A DNA stretch of 64,000 bases, from contig NZ_KB892740.1 of assembly GCF_000373925.1 (NCBI RefSeq), positions 62,001-126,000 on the forward strand. The letters run 5' to 3'. Numbering within the stretch: the stretch's first letter is position 1; each line of letters begins with the position of its first letter. The stretch comes from Actinopolymorpha alba DSM 45243 (lineage in GTDB: Bacteria; Actinomycetota; Actinomycetes; Propionibacteriales; Actinopolymorphaceae). The notes below the pieces were generated by a model that saw only the letters and a list, made by a program, of their open reading frames with translations, was not told the DNA's origin and ran no database searches. Positions 1 through 8,398 of this stretch are shown here, piece by piece. The translations under genes were made by a program, and so were the position numbers.

Positions 1-299
1 AGTGGATGTTCCGCGCCGAACTGGTCGCGATGCTCGTCGGCCTGGTGGTCACCGTGACCCTGCTCGCGTTGCAACGCTGGGGCGAGGCCACCTGGGTGGG
101 CATCCAGGTGATCGCGTTTTCGACGTCGTACTGGTTCTTCTCCGTACCCCGGGCGACTCTCCTCTGGTTTCCGCTGTGGATGGGACTCGCCGCGCTGGCG
201 GTGCGCTGGACCTGGGTATGGCGGATCTACCTCGTGCTCGCCGTGCCGTTATTCGGAGTGTGGGCGGCGGCGTACCTCACCGGACGATGGTCTGGCTGA
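1..299 (+). CDS. C-terminal end of a multi-pass membrane protein, possibly PIG-V-like mannosyltransferase (partial)
   Basis: The reading frame is open from base 3 and ends at TGA 297-299, so the window cuts into an ongoing gene and the ATG at 6 is probably internal. About 99 residues are visible, almost all hydrophobic, with three to four membrane helices, a short W/F-rich loop (YWFFSVPRATLLWFPLW) and a short polar end. This loop-helix pattern (aromatic, SxPR, then a PLW/PLF helix) resembles the C-terminus of actinobacterial PIG-V-like mannosyltransferases, integral membrane enzymes that use polyprenyl-phosphate-mannose. That family assignment is tentative, as catalytic loops would lie upstream of the window. 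It converges on tyrS with 18 bases between the stops. Confidence 0.5.
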   Translation, partial: WMFRAELVAMLVGLVVTVTLLALQRWGEATWVGIQVIAFSTSYWFFSVPRATLLWFPLWMGLAALAVRWTWVWRIYLVLAVPLFGVWAAAYLTGRWSG

Positions 300-317
300 G
301 CCCCGAACCCGGTCCTC

Positions 318-1568
318 CTACGTCTCCGGCACCTGCGTCTCGGCCCCGGCCGTCCGTAGCCGGAAGAAACCCCGGCGCCCGACGCGGAGCAGCTCCCCGT
401 CAACAGGCTCGAGAACGCCGTCCGGGTCAGACAGGACCCGCTCACCGAGCCGGACGGCGTTCTCCAGCACGAGGCGGCGGGCCGCACTCCGGCTGGCTGA
501 CGGCCGGGCCCGGCAGACGAGGTCGAGCACGGTCACCCGGGGCGTGGTGAGGACGAGGTCGGGCACGTCCGTGGGCTCGCGCCGCTCGGAGAACGTCGCC
601 AGGAACCACTCGCGCTCCTCATCCGCCCGCTCGGCGCCGTGGTAGCGGGCGACGACCGCGTGGGCGAGACCGAGCTTGGCGTCCCGGACCGCACGGCCGC
701 CGCGCTCCAAGGCCTGCCGGGCGTCCTCGACCATCGCGTCCGGGAGCGTCGTGTAGACCTCGAGGTACTCCGGCGTGAGCGTGTCCGGGAGCCGCGTCAG
801 CTTGCCGAACTTCTCCCGCGGCGGATCCGTGAGCGCGACGTAGTTGCCGAGGCTCTTGGACTGCTTCTCGCGGCCGTCGGTCCCGGGCGTGATCTTGGTG
901 GTGATCACCACCTGCGGCGGCGCGCCGAGGCGCTGCTGGTAGTGCCGGCCGAGCATCTCGTTGAACAGCTGGTCGCTGCCGACGATGGTGAGGTCGGAGC
1001 GTACGGCGTAGGAGTCGTAGCCCTGCAGGACGGGGTAGCACAGCTCGTGCATCGCGATCTCGCGCCCGGCCGCGATCCGGCGGCGGAACATGTCCCGGGC
1101 GAGCAGTTGCGCGTGGGTGACGTGGGAGAGGAGTTCGAGCATCCCGGTCGTGGTGAGGCCGGCGTACCACTCGGAGTTCCGGCGTACCTCGAACACCGCG
1201 GGATCGGTGCGAAGCACCAGTCCCACCTGCTCGACGAACGCGGCCGCGTTGCGCTCGATCTCCTCGGGTGGGAGTACCGGGCGGCTCTCGGACCGGCCGG
1301 TCGGATCTCCGACCTGGGTCGTGACGTCGCCCAGCAGGAAGACGACCTTGTGGCCGGCGTCCTGCAGGCGCCGCATCAGCCACAGGTTGACCGCGTGCCC
1401 GAGATGGAGGAACGGCGCGGTGCAGTCGACGCCGTACTTCACTCGGAGTGGGCGGCCGCCGGCCAGCAGGGCGGAGAGTTCGGAGGCACCGACGACCTGG
1501 TCCGTGGTGCGTGCGAGGTCGGCGAAGAGGTGGGCAGCAGCGTCGTCGGACAGCTGGATGGCAGACAT
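318..1568 (-). CDS. tyrS: Tyrosine--tRNA ligase
   Basis: Class I aminoacyl-tRNA synthetase that charges tRNA-Tyr in the cytoplasm. The 416 residues match the usual length. The HIGH motif is HLGH (residues 55-58), the KMSKS loop is KQSKS (235-239), and the tyrosine-pocket signature LQGYDS lies at 181-186 followed by GSDQ (197-200). An S4 RNA-binding domain fills roughly 346-416. Sequence around the HIGH motif (KYGVDCTAPFLHLGH) resembles the TyrRS-2 branch rather than the Bacillus/E. coli TyrS branch. ATG 1568 is preceded by GGAGGA-like sequence at suitable spacing. It is monocistronic; the 5' region up to about 1750 has no convincing T-box. Whether it is the only TyrRS of the organism cannot be told from here. 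Confidence 0.93.
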   Translation of the reverse strand: MSAIQLSDDAAAHLFADLARTTDQVVGASELSALLAGGRPLRVKYGVDCTAPFLHLGHAVNLWLMRRLQDAGHKVVFLLGDVTTQVGDPTGRSESRPVLPPEEIERNAAAFVEQVGLVLRTDPAVFEVRRNSEWYAGLTTTGMLELLSHVTHAQLLARDMFRRRIAAGREIAMHELCYPVLQGYDSYAVRSDLTIVGSDQLFNEMLGRHYQQRLGAPPQVVITTKITPGTDGREKQSKSLGNYVALTDPPREKFGKLTRLPDTLTPEYLEVYTTLPDAMVEDARQALERGGRAVRDAKLGLAHAVVARYHGAERADEEREWFLATFSERREPTDVPDLVLTTPRVTVLDLVCRARPSASRSAARRLVLENAVRLGERVLSDPDGVLEPVDGELLRVGRRGFFRLRTAGAETQVPET

Positions 1569-1770
1569 GTTCGGGAAAATCCTTCGGAGGAGAGCAGCGG
1601 AGCCGCCCGACAGCGGGCAGCACTGAAACCGGCGCGGTTAGCGCCGATATCGCCACTCGGTCCCGAACATGCCCGGGACACTAGCGCACCGACAGTGGAT
1701 CCGCCACGCCTTCACCGTGTTCACCGGACCAGCCTCGTCCCTTGACCGGGGCGCATGGGCTGACTGACAT

Positions 1771-2009
1771 TCAAGGAAGTGTTGGCTGCGCTGGTAGCTG
1801 AGACCGGGCAAGTTGCGCCGCGGTGGCGATTGCCTCAGTGGTGTAGCTCTTGACCAAAATGGTGACGATGTGTTCTTTGCCCGACTTGGCTGGAGACGGA
1901 CCGGTGCGTCTCCAGCCAGGTCGGACGCTTCCAAAAGATCGAGCCGTGGGTTCAGTCCAGCGTCGGCGAGGTGGGCCATGGCCGCATCCAGCAACTCTCG
2001 ATCTGACAT
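1771..2009 (-). pseudogene. Frameshifted remnant of a small unknown gene
   Basis: From ATG 2009 (or an upstream ATG at 2048) the minus strand reads MSDRELLDAAMAHLADAG and continues plausibly to about 1910. Past a perfect 12-bp inverted repeat (1887-1898 / 1907-1918), the continuing frame becomes Ser/Pro/Arg-rich, whereas the neighbouring frame reads KEHIVTILVKSYTTEAIATA and ends cleanly at TGA 1771-1773. The simplest reading is one gene of about 75-80 residues with a frameshift in or near the palindrome. I do not recognise the family. It could instead be two unrelated chance frames. The region 1569-2095 otherwise holds only intergenic DNA between tyrS and the response regulator. Confidence 0.4.
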
Positions 2010-2028
2010 AGCGTCCACTGCACAGCGA

Positions 2029-2063
2029 CGTTCACTAAAAATGAACACCTCGGAAAGTGAACG
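2029..2063. promoter_or_regulatory. Inverted repeat CGTTCACT-N19-AGTGAACG
   Basis: Perfect 8-bp arms at 2029-2036 and 2056-2063 flank an A-rich centre, immediately upstream of the small remnant's ATG at 2009 and just past the end of the response regulator gene. The arrangement suits a dimeric regulator site for the (now broken) small gene; the binding protein is unknown. Confidence 0.3.
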
Positions 2064-2095
2064 CCCAAGCGGGTCCGTCGACCATCACGAAGGGC

Positions 2096-2701
2096 TCAGA
2101 GCCAGTCGTTGTCACGGGCGACGCGGAACGCCTCGGCGCGGCTGGCGACGCCGAGCTTGGCCACCACCGCCGACAGGTGGTTGCGCACGGTCCCGGGGGA
2201 CAGGTTGGTACGCCGGGCGATCACCGCGACCGGCGTGTCGAACTCCGCGAGCCTCAGCACCTCCAGCTCACGCGGGGTCAGCGGGCAGGGCGGCGCGGTC
2301 AGAGCATCGGCGGCGAGTGCCGGGTCGACGTACCTGCTGCCGCCGTACACCCGGCGGATCACGTCGGCAAGCGTGCCACCCGGTGAGCCCTTGGGCAGGA
2401 AGCCCTTCGCCCCCGCGGTGAGAGCCTGCTGCAGGTGCGGTGGCCGGCCGCGGCCGGTGAGGATCACCACCGCGCACGACGGGAGTGCGCGCGCAAGCTC
2501 GGCGGTGACCTCCAGCCCGTCGAGTCCGGGCATCTGCAGGTCGACGACCGCGACGTCTGGCCGGTGGGCGCGGGCAGCCTCGACCGCGCCCACGCCGTCC
2601 GCCGTACGAGCGACAACTTCCAGGTCCTCCTCGAGGTCGAGGAGAGCGGCCAGTGCGTCGCGGATGAGTTCCTCGTCGTCCGCGAGCAGGACCCTGATCA
2701 C
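2096..2701 (-). CDS. NarL/LuxR-type response regulator (DesR-like)
   Basis: Cytoplasmic transcription regulator of a two-component system. The receiver domain (about 1-118) has the acidic pair D8/D9, phosphoacceptor D54 in VVDLQMPGLDG, and the conserved Lys in FLPKG. A LuxR-type helix-turn-helix follows (about 138-195, LTPRELEVLRL ... VRNHLSAVVAKLGV). The length of 201 residues is typical. Its start overlaps the end of the histidine kinase gene by 4 bases (2698-2701), indicating translational coupling and a cognate pair. The order kinase-regulator and the short DesK-like kinase resemble systems that respond to membrane state or cell-envelope stress, but no target can be named from the sequence. 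Confidence 0.92.
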   Translation of the reverse strand: MIRVLLADDEELIRDALAALLDLEEDLEVVARTADGVGAVEAARAHRPDVAVVDLQMPGLDGLEVTAELARALPSCAVVILTGRGRPPHLQQALTAGAKGFLPKGSPGGTLADVIRRVYGGSRYVDPALAADALTAPPCPLTPRELEVLRLAEFDTPVAVIARRTNLSPGTVRNHLSAVVAKLGVASRAEAFRVARDNDWL

Positions 2702-3849
2702 GATGCCGGCACCGTGATCTCGAGCGTGAACACATCGCCGGCCAGGTGGGTATGCAGTGTTCCGCCCACCCCGGCCAGCCGTTCCGCGGCCCCGCGCAAC
2801 CCGGAACTCCGGTCGTCGGAGGCGGCTGCCCGCGCGCCATCGTTCGCGATGGTCATGCGTACCTCCCTAGTGGTGTCCTGGCTGAGCTCGATCGTGCACC
2901 ATCCGGCTGTGCTGTGTCGCAGGACGTTGGTACAGCCTTCCCGCAGGGCCAGAGCGAGCTGCGTGGCCGACTCGGCCGGCAGGTCCACCGCGGCGCGCCG
3001 GACCGTGCAGCGAATCCCCGCATCCCGCAGCACACCCTCCACCGCGAGGAGTTGGTCACCCAGGTCGACTGCCCGGTAGCCGTGCACGGCCTCGCGTACC
3101 TCCGCCAGCGCGGCGACAGACAAGCTCTGCACCTCGGCGGCCTCCCGCGCGGAGCGTTCGGGATCGACGCCGCTGAGCCGTGCGGCGAGTTCGGCCTTGA
3201 GCGCGATCACGGCCAGCCGATGACCGAGGAGGTCGTGGACATCGCGGGCGAACCTGAGGCGTTCCTCCGTGACCGCGAGCCGGGCCAGGGCCTCCCGCCC
3301 GGCTCTGGCCTGCAGGAGCAGGTTCCAGAGCCGGAGGGGCAGCATGATCATGCCGACGATGGAGCCGCCCACGGAGGCGGCGATCAGACCGTGCACCAGG
3401 GGCGACCCGCCAGTCACTGCGCCCACGAGGACTGCCACCAGTACGGCCCCGCCGGCCCCGACCCAGCGGGCGTACCCCGCCAGTAGGAGCGGGGCGAACC
3501 CCGCGGTCGCACCTCCGATCCAGGCCCAGGTGTACCAATCATCCGGGCCGACGGGTGCCACCAGGACGATCGAGAGTACGGATGCCAGGGCGAACCCGCC
3601 CGCGAGCAGGCGGCGGTTCCGCTCGGGGACCGATGGCGTCGCTACGGTGTGGAGGATGGACGCGTACGAGACCGCGAGGATCAGGACGCCGACCACGCCG
3701 AGCCACTGGTGTACCGCATGTGGCTCGTCAATCAGCGCGACCGTCGGCACAATCAGGCAGCCACCCCAGAGCACCCCGACCGACGCGAGGATGGCCCGTC
3801 GCGCGCCACGCACCCGCGGATCGTCGGTCGTGTCGAGGTCCACCGTCAC
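2698..3849 (-). CDS. DesK-like sensor histidine kinase
   Basis: Membrane sensor kinase of 383 residues that autophosphorylates on His and passes phosphate to the overlapping response regulator. About six membrane helices lie in residues 18-178 with no large extracytoplasmic domain. The HisKA_3 box is RDVHDLLGHRLAVIALKAE, with phosphoacceptor H205. The ATPase domain near 290-383 has the N-box residues CTNVLRH and a G-box around SSGLRGAAERL. The start is GTG 3849. The upstream membrane-protein gene ends 37 bases earlier on the same strand, so the three genes may form one operon, the membrane protein possibly being an accessory sensor (inference). Confidence 0.9.
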   Translation of the reverse strand: MTVDLDTTDDPRVRGARRAILASVGVLWGGCLIVPTVALIDEPHAVHQWLGVVGVLILAVSYASILHTVATPSVPERNRRLLAGGFALASVLSIVLVAPVGPDDWYTWAWIGGATAGFAPLLLAGYARWVGAGGAVLVAVLVGAVTGGSPLVHGLIAASVGGSIVGMIMLPLRLWNLLLQARAGREALARLAVTEERLRFARDVHDLLGHRLAVIALKAELAARLSGVDPERSAREAAEVQSLSVAALAEVREAVHGYRAVDLGDQLLAVEGVLRDAGIRCTVRRAAVDLPAESATQLALALREGCTNVLRHSTAGWCTIELSQDTTREVRMTIANDGARAAASDDRSSGLRGAAERLAGVGGTLHTHLAGDVFTLEITVPAS

Positions 3850-3886
3850 CCGCCGATGCTAAGGCGCCGTGGCACGGCCACGACCA

Positions 3887-4720
3887 TCACCAGAACAGCA
3901 CGATGGTGACGGCGATGACCAGGTCGAAGACGGCACACCACTCCGACCACCAGCGAGGAACCACCGCGTCGGCCCGGTGGTGCGCGAAGTCCCACACCGA
4001 GTGGAAGCCCCACCCGGCGGCGATCACCAACGCGGCCGTCGAGGGATCGGCGTTCGCCGCGATCACCGCCAGCACGAGGTAGAGCGCGAGCCCGGCAAGT
4101 TGCAGCGCCAGCATCCGCGAATCCCGCAGCCGACCTCGTACGGCGCCGAAGAACAGGTACCCGGCCGGCAGCACCAGCAGAGCCCATGGCGGCGGCACGA
4201 ATGGGGAGTGCCAGTTGTCGAGGGTTATGGCCAGCGCGATCCAGGTGGGAGCCCGGTGCCCGAGTACGCCGATGACCGGATGGACGGCGTGAGGCCTGTG
4301 GTGGTGGCGCGCGTACTTCCCACGATGCGCGAGCATCGCGACCGCCATCGCCGGCATCATCAGGGCGTGGCCGCCCATCAGGATGTGCTCGCCCGGGAAG
4401 ATGCCGAGCCAGTACGGCACGATCAGCAGGAGGTACGGCACGAACATCGCCGCGCCCATCTCCACGATCCGGGCCCGGCCGTGCCCGCGGTAGAGCATCC
4501 ACACCGTCATCGCCACGGTCATGTCGGTCGCCGCGACCAACCCCGCGAGGTCGGGCCGCTCCAGCGCCTGGTCGAGCCCGAGCCAGGTCAGGACGGCGTT
4601 CCAGATCGGTGCGAGCAGCACCATGCCCACGACCATCGCCACGATCATCTCGACGGCGTGGCGGAAGAAATGGCGCCAGCGCGGCGCCGCGGAAGGTTCT
4701 GCGATCAGCGGAAGAGTCAT
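3887..4720 (-). CDS. Multi-pass membrane protein, unknown function
   Basis: About 277 residues with seven or eight predicted membrane helices. Notable loops are a His-rich turn (KYARHHHRPHAVHP) after a Met-rich helix pair and a C-terminal HSVWDFAHHRADAVVPRWW segment whose clustered His/Asp/Trp could bind metal or haem (inference). I chose ATG 4720 because GAGG stands about 9 bases upstream; an in-frame ATG at 4771 lacks a good ribosome site and would add a Gly/Pro/Arg-rich stretch. It lies just upstream of, and codirectional with, the DesK/DesR-like genes. I recognise the general type from actinomycete genomes but cannot assign a function. Confidence 0.75.
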   Translation of the reverse strand: MTLPLIAEPSAAPRWRHFFRHAVEMIVAMVVGMVLLAPIWNAVLTWLGLDQALERPDLAGLVAATDMTVAMTVWMLYRGHGRARIVEMGAAMFVPYLLLIVPYWLGIFPGEHILMGGHALMMPAMAVAMLAHRGKYARHHHRPHAVHPVIGVLGHRAPTWIALAITLDNWHSPFVPPPWALLVLPAGYLFFGAVRGRLRDSRMLALQLAGLALYLVLAVIAANADPSTAALVIAAGWGFHSVWDFAHHRADAVVPRWWSEWCAVFDLVIAVTIVLFW

Positions 4721-5008
4721 GCCACTGAGCCTCGGGCCGCTGACCCCCAAGCCCCATCCGCGTGGTGTCACGAATCATCCGTGCGTTTCGCACGGCTCAC
4801 CCATGAGCCTTCCTCAAAACCCTTTGGCCCGGGAGCTGACGGCCGATTCAAGAAGAACTTGTCCAGCCTTCGCGGTTCCGGATCGCCGAAACGTCGCCGG
4901 AGCGGCGAGCCATGATCCTTTGAAGGGGCAGCCTCAGGTCTCACTTACCGGACAGCTTGAGCAGGTTCGAGACGCGCCCACTATGCGAGATCGCTCGCGA
5001 GTTGCGGC

Positions 5009-5058
5009 GACTTGGCGGAGGAGTTTCGGCGAAGAAGCCGAGACACCTCCGCCAAGTC
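5009..5058 (-). terminator. Strong stem-loop after the racemase-like gene
   Basis: Perfect 13-bp arms (5009-5021 and 5046-5058) enclose a second short stem (TCGGC/GCCGA). It begins about 77 bases past the stop of the minus-strand gene ending at 5135 and has no T-tract, as is common for actinomycete terminators. The stretch 4721-5134 otherwise holds only the leader of the membrane-protein gene, and I see no gene in it. Confidence 0.45.
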
Positions 5059-5134
5059 GGCTCAGGCTCGGGCGGTTACATCACCAGGCCCCGGTCACAT
5101 CGGTGTGTCCGGGAGTTCGTCCGAAGGTTGCGGG

Positions 5135-6199
5135 TCAGTCGAAGACGACCTGGTCGAACCTCGTAAGCCCCATGCCGACGTTGACCCGCAGCTCGGTGCC
5201 GACCTCGGGCGGAGCCACCGACGCGGGCAGGAACACCACACTGACCTGCATGTGCGGGGGTTCGGCGAACCACCGCCGCTGCCCCGCCACGGTGAACGGC
5301 GACAGTGCCCGGCCGGTGGCTTCGAGCCCGCTCGCAGCCAGGACCTTCGCCCGTGTTCGCAGGTCGGTGACGTGGCTCGGCGCCTCCAGGGCCACACCGT
5401 GTGCGGTGCCGCCACTCACGACGAGCAGGTAACCGTCACCAGGCACTCGCCGCTGCCGGTAACCGAACCGGTCGCCCCGGCGTACCGAATGGACGTCGAG
5501 CACATGCGCCCGCGCCTGATAGGCCTCCCGGTCAGACAGCCACAGCTTGGTGCCGATGCGGGGTCGGATGTCGATGGTGGGATGGCCGGAGCTCAGGGCC
5601 GCCAGCTCAGCGGGGGTGAGGTGGGAAACGAACAACCGGTCGAGCGGAGCGCCGGCCTCCTCGAGCAGGCGGATCCACGCCTCCACCTCCGCGCCGTGAG
5701 CGCCAGTGGTGGTGAGCGGCAGATGGAGTGCCCACCCCTCACACCGCACACCATCGAGCTGCTTGGTGATCATCGGGAGGTCCTCGGGTGGGAACCCGTG
5801 CCGCCGCATCGACGTGAACAGCTCGACGACGATCCGCGGCTTGCCCGGCCCGTCCGCCAGTGTCTGCAGGTCGGCCAGCCGGCTCACCGTGTGGATCAGC
5901 CGTGGGTCCTCGCCCGGTGGCGCGACTCCGAGGGCGGCGTTTCGCGCGACGTCGAACGTCCGGAACGGCACCAGCACGAGGAGGTCACCGGGGAACGCGT
6001 CAGACACCAGTGCGAGCTCGTCGTACGTGCCCACGGCCAGGGTGTCGGCCCCGAGTCGCGCGGCCTCGGCGGCGAGCAGCGCATGACCAAAGCCGTAGCC
6101 GCTGCCCTTCACTACCGTCACGACGCGAGGGTACGACGCGGCGGCCGCGGCGAGTTGGGTACGCCAGCGCTCGGTGTCGACGTGCAGGGTGAGTGCCAT
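5135..6199 (-). CDS. Alanine-racemase-like PLP enzyme
   Basis: Fold-type III PLP enzyme of 354 residues. The PLP lysine is K31 in VVKGSGYGFG, matching the VVKADAYGHG signature of alanine racemase. An N-terminal TIM barrel (about 1-225) is followed by a C-terminal beta domain that includes GYLLVVSGGTAHG. It is divergent from housekeeping Alr (KGSGYGFG in place of KADAYGHG), so its substrate may differ. It lies 9 bases downstream of a FemAB-type gene on the same strand; together they suggest a small operon that makes and attaches a D-amino acid or branch residue to peptidoglycan precursors (inference). ATG 6199 fits family N-termini. A terminator-like hairpin follows the gene. Confidence 0.75.
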   Translation of the reverse strand: MALTLHVDTERWRTQLAAAAASYPRVVTVVKGSGYGFGHALLAAEAARLGADTLAVGTYDELALVSDAFPGDLLVLVPFRTFDVARNAALGVAPPGEDPRLIHTVSRLADLQTLADGPGKPRIVVELFTSMRRHGFPPEDLPMITKQLDGVRCEGWALHLPLTTTGAHGAEVEAWIRLLEEAGAPLDRLFVSHLTPAELAALSSGHPTIDIRPRIGTKLWLSDREAYQARAHVLDVHSVRRGDRFGYRQRRVPGDGYLLVVSGGTAHGVALEAPSHVTDLRTRAKVLAASGLEATGRALSPFTVAGQRRWFAEPPHMQVSVVFLPASVAPPEVGTELRVNVGMGLTRFDQVVFD

Positions 6200-6208
6200 G
6201 GGTGTGTC

Positions 6209-7336
6209 CTACCCTCGACGACGCATGTACAAGTCGAACGCGGAGTAGAGGAGCCGGGAGATCGGCAGGTCCCACTCGCCGACGTACTCCACTGCCTCAC
6301 CGCCGGTGCCGACCTTGAACTGCAGCAGCCCGATGTGTGGGTCGGATTCGTCGAGCGTGTCGGTGATGCCGCGAAGGTCGTACACCCGGGCACCCCCGGC
6401 CAGGGCGTCCCGCATCATCTGCCACTGGATGGCGTTGGACCCACGGACGTCCCGCTTGGCGGTCGACGAGGCGCCGTTTGAGTACCACACGTGGCTGCCC
6501 ACCCGCACGGCCGTTGTCGCCGCGACGAGGTCGCCCTCGTGGTGGGCGAGGTAGAGCTGGATCCGGTCGGGGTCCTCGGCCGACAGCGCGCGGAACATCG
6601 ACGTGAAGTACGACAGCGGTCGCGGCGTGAAGTGGTCGCGCTGCGCGGTGTGGACGTACAACTCGTGGAAGGCGGGGAGATCATCGGCGGTCCCGCGGGT
6701 CACCACGACGCCGGCCTTCGCGGCCTTCTTGATGTTGCGGCGCCACAGTTGGTTCATCCCGGCGAGCAGGGCGTCCTCGTCGCCGTCGAGGGGGAGCTGG
6801 AAGACGTGCCGTGGCTGGCCGGCGGCGAACCCGTTGGTGGTCTCGGCCGGTGGCCGCCAGCCCAGGGCGCGCAGCCGCTCCATCACCGCCGTGCCCGCCT
6901 GGTCGGTGTGGTCGGGCGGAACCTCTCCGAGCGTGCGGTAGGTCCCGGACGCGAGGGCCGCCTTGACGGTCGCGGCGGACCAGCGGCGGGTCACCACCGG
7001 CGCACCCATCCGGATCCCGAACCCGCCCTGCTTGCTGACGTGCTCAGTGAGGGGTCCGAGCCAGCGCCCGAGGTCAGGGTCGGACCAGTCGATCACCGGC
7101 CCCTCAGGCAGATAGGCGAGGGCACGGCGCATCTTGGGCAGCCGGCGGTACAACACCAGCCCGGCGCCGATCACCTTCTCGCCGCCGTCGGCATCATCGA
7201 CCCAGCCGACCGACTCGGCCCGCCATTCCCTCTTGACCACCCCCCATGCGGGGGTCTGGAGGAAGCTGGCGGACTCCCGGGTGTCGAGGAACGCCAGATG
7301 CTCCTCGGGAGTGAGGGTACGAACGCGCAGGACCAC
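6209..7336 (-). CDS. FemAB-family peptidoglycan bridge aminoacyltransferase
   Basis: Cytoplasmic, tRNA-dependent transferase that adds amino acids to the lipid II stem peptide. The 375-residue length fits the family. Two GNAT-like subdomains are visible: the first includes FLQTPAWGVVKREW, the second includes LWRRNIKKAAKAGV and AATTAVRVGSHVWYSNGASS. The C-terminal AIQWQMMRDALAGGARVYDLRG and LLQFKVGTGG are classic FemX/FemAB signatures. Codirectional with, and 9 bases upstream of, the racemase-like gene, hinting at a shared substrate. Start: with frequent GTG/ATG starts here, ATG 7336 gives the canonical N-terminus. Which amino acid is added cannot be read from sequence. Confidence 0.88.
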   Translation of the reverse strand: MVLRVRTLTPEEHLAFLDTRESASFLQTPAWGVVKREWRAESVGWVDDADGGEKVIGAGLVLYRRLPKMRRALAYLPEGPVIDWSDPDLGRWLGPLTEHVSKQGGFGIRMGAPVVTRRWSAATVKAALASGTYRTLGEVPPDHTDQAGTAVMERLRALGWRPPAETTNGFAAGQPRHVFQLPLDGDEDALLAGMNQLWRRNIKKAAKAGVVVTRGTADDLPAFHELYVHTAQRDHFTPRPLSYFTSMFRALSAEDPDRIQLYLAHHEGDLVAATTAVRVGSHVWYSNGASSTAKRDVRGSNAIQWQMMRDALAGGARVYDLRGITDTLDESDPHIGLLQFKVGTGGEAVEYVGEWDLPISRLLYSAFDLYMRRRG

Positions 7337-7463
7337 GCACGCGAGGCTACCGGGCCTGGGCCCGGCTCGCGGCCGGCCCGGGCGGCTCGAGGGCTTCCGC
7401 CACTGACTCGTTACGCGGCGCGCAGGTGGATACGGAGTGTCCCGCCACGGCGTGGTGGCCCGC

Positions 7464-7514
7464 GGCGGTCAGGGTCGTACGGCGGTCAGGGTCGTACGGC
7501 GGTCAGGGTCACGC
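7464..7514. repeat. Three tandem 17-bp repeats (GGCGGTCAGGGTCGTAC)
   Basis: Units at 7464-7480, 7481-7497 and 7498-7514 follow one another without gaps; the third differs in its last bases and contains the stop codon of the endonuclease IV gene (7509-7511). Looks like a slippage-prone tandem repeat at a gene end. Confidence 0.85.
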
Positions 7515-8315
7515 GGTGCCGAGGCGGGCCCGCAGCCAGGCGATGTCAGCGCCCTGTCCTTCGACCAGGCCCGGCGTCTCGACGACGACCGGGGCCCCGG
7601 CCGCCTTGACCACCGCGACCAGGTCATCCTCGGCGATCTTGCCGGCGCCGAGGTTGGCGTGCCGGTCACGCCCGGAGTCGAAGCCGTCCTGAGAGTCGTT
7701 GGCGTGTACGAGATCAATCCGGCCGGTGATCGCCTTGACCCGCTCGACCACCGTCGCCAGCTCCTCACCACCGGCGTGGAAGTGGCAGGTGTCGAGGCAG
7801 AACCCCACCGTGTCGCCGCCGTTGGCCTTCCCCAACGCCGCCCAGAGGCGTTCGAGCCGCTCGAGCCGGCGGGCCATCGCGTTGTCGCCACCAGCGGTGT
7901 TCTCGATGAGGACGGGGCAGGGCATCTCGAGCTGGTCGATGCACTTGCGCCAGTTGTCGAACCCCACCTCGGGATCGTCGTCCTTGAGTACGTGCCCGCC
8001 GTGCACGATCACGCCTCGGGCCCCGATCTTGGCGGCCATGTTGACGGTCTGCTGCAGCAGCTTGCGGGACGGGATGCGGATGCGGTTGTTGGTGGTCGCG
8101 ACGTTGATGACGTACGGCGCGTGCACGTAAAGGTCAACGCCGGCGTCACACGCGGCCGCGGCCAGGCCGGCGGCGCCGTCTTCGTAGGCGACCACCGGGC
8201 CCTTCCAGCCCTGCGGATCGCCCAGAAAGAACTGCACGAGGTCGGCATCCCGCGCCTGCGCCTCGATGATCGGATTCGTCTGGTCGACGTGGGCACCGAG
8301 CAGCAACCTGGTCAT
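7509..8315 (-). CDS. nfo: Endonuclease IV (AP endonuclease)
   Basis: Zn-dependent AP endonuclease/3'-phosphodiesterase of base excision repair, TIM-barrel (AP2Ec) fold, 268 residues, close to the usual 270-285. Metal-ligand motifs are all present in order: HAPYVINVA, VIVHGGH, VLIENTAGG, GFCLDTCHFHAGG, LVHANDSQDGFDSGRDRHANLG and VVETPG. ATG 8315 begins MTRLLLGAHV, the normal family start. It is a single gene on its strand; its 3' end lies in a tandem repeat, and it is divergent from the promoter at 8399. Sugar isomerases share the fold, but the HxHAxxxG-type motifs here are those of the endonuclease. Confidence 0.9.
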   Translation of the reverse strand: MTRLLLGAHVDQTNPIIEAQARDADLVQFFLGDPQGWKGPVVAYEDGAAGLAAAACDAGVDLYVHAPYVINVATTNNRIRIPSRKLLQQTVNMAAKIGARGVIVHGGHVLKDDDPEVGFDNWRKCIDQLEMPCPVLIENTAGGDNAMARRLERLERLWAALGKANGGDTVGFCLDTCHFHAGGEELATVVERVKAITGRIDLVHANDSQDGFDSGRDRHANLGAGKIAEDDLVAVVKAAGAPVVVETPGLVEGQGADIAWLRARLGTA

Positions 8316-8398
8316 GGTCCGACCTTATGAGGCACCACCGACAAGCGGGACAGCCCGGGGTGGGGCTGAACGAAGGAGTGGAGGCAGGCGACTGCCTC

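Noticed and set aside
1569-1750. T-box riboswitch upstream of tyrS
   Set aside because: On the minus strand only CTAACCGCG is present; the conserved GGTGGNACCGCG core and a specifier loop were not found.
3869-4915. Plus-strand frame opposite the membrane-protein gene
   Set aside because: His/Arg/Pro-rich antisense shadow; the minus-strand gene has membrane helices and a good start.
5012-6481. 489-residue plus-strand frame opposite the racemase-like gene
   Set aside because: Antisense shadow of high-GC coding DNA; no domain, and the minus strand carries a clear PLP motif.
7464-7514. CRISPR array
   Set aside because: The three 17-bp units have no spacers and no cas genes are nearby.
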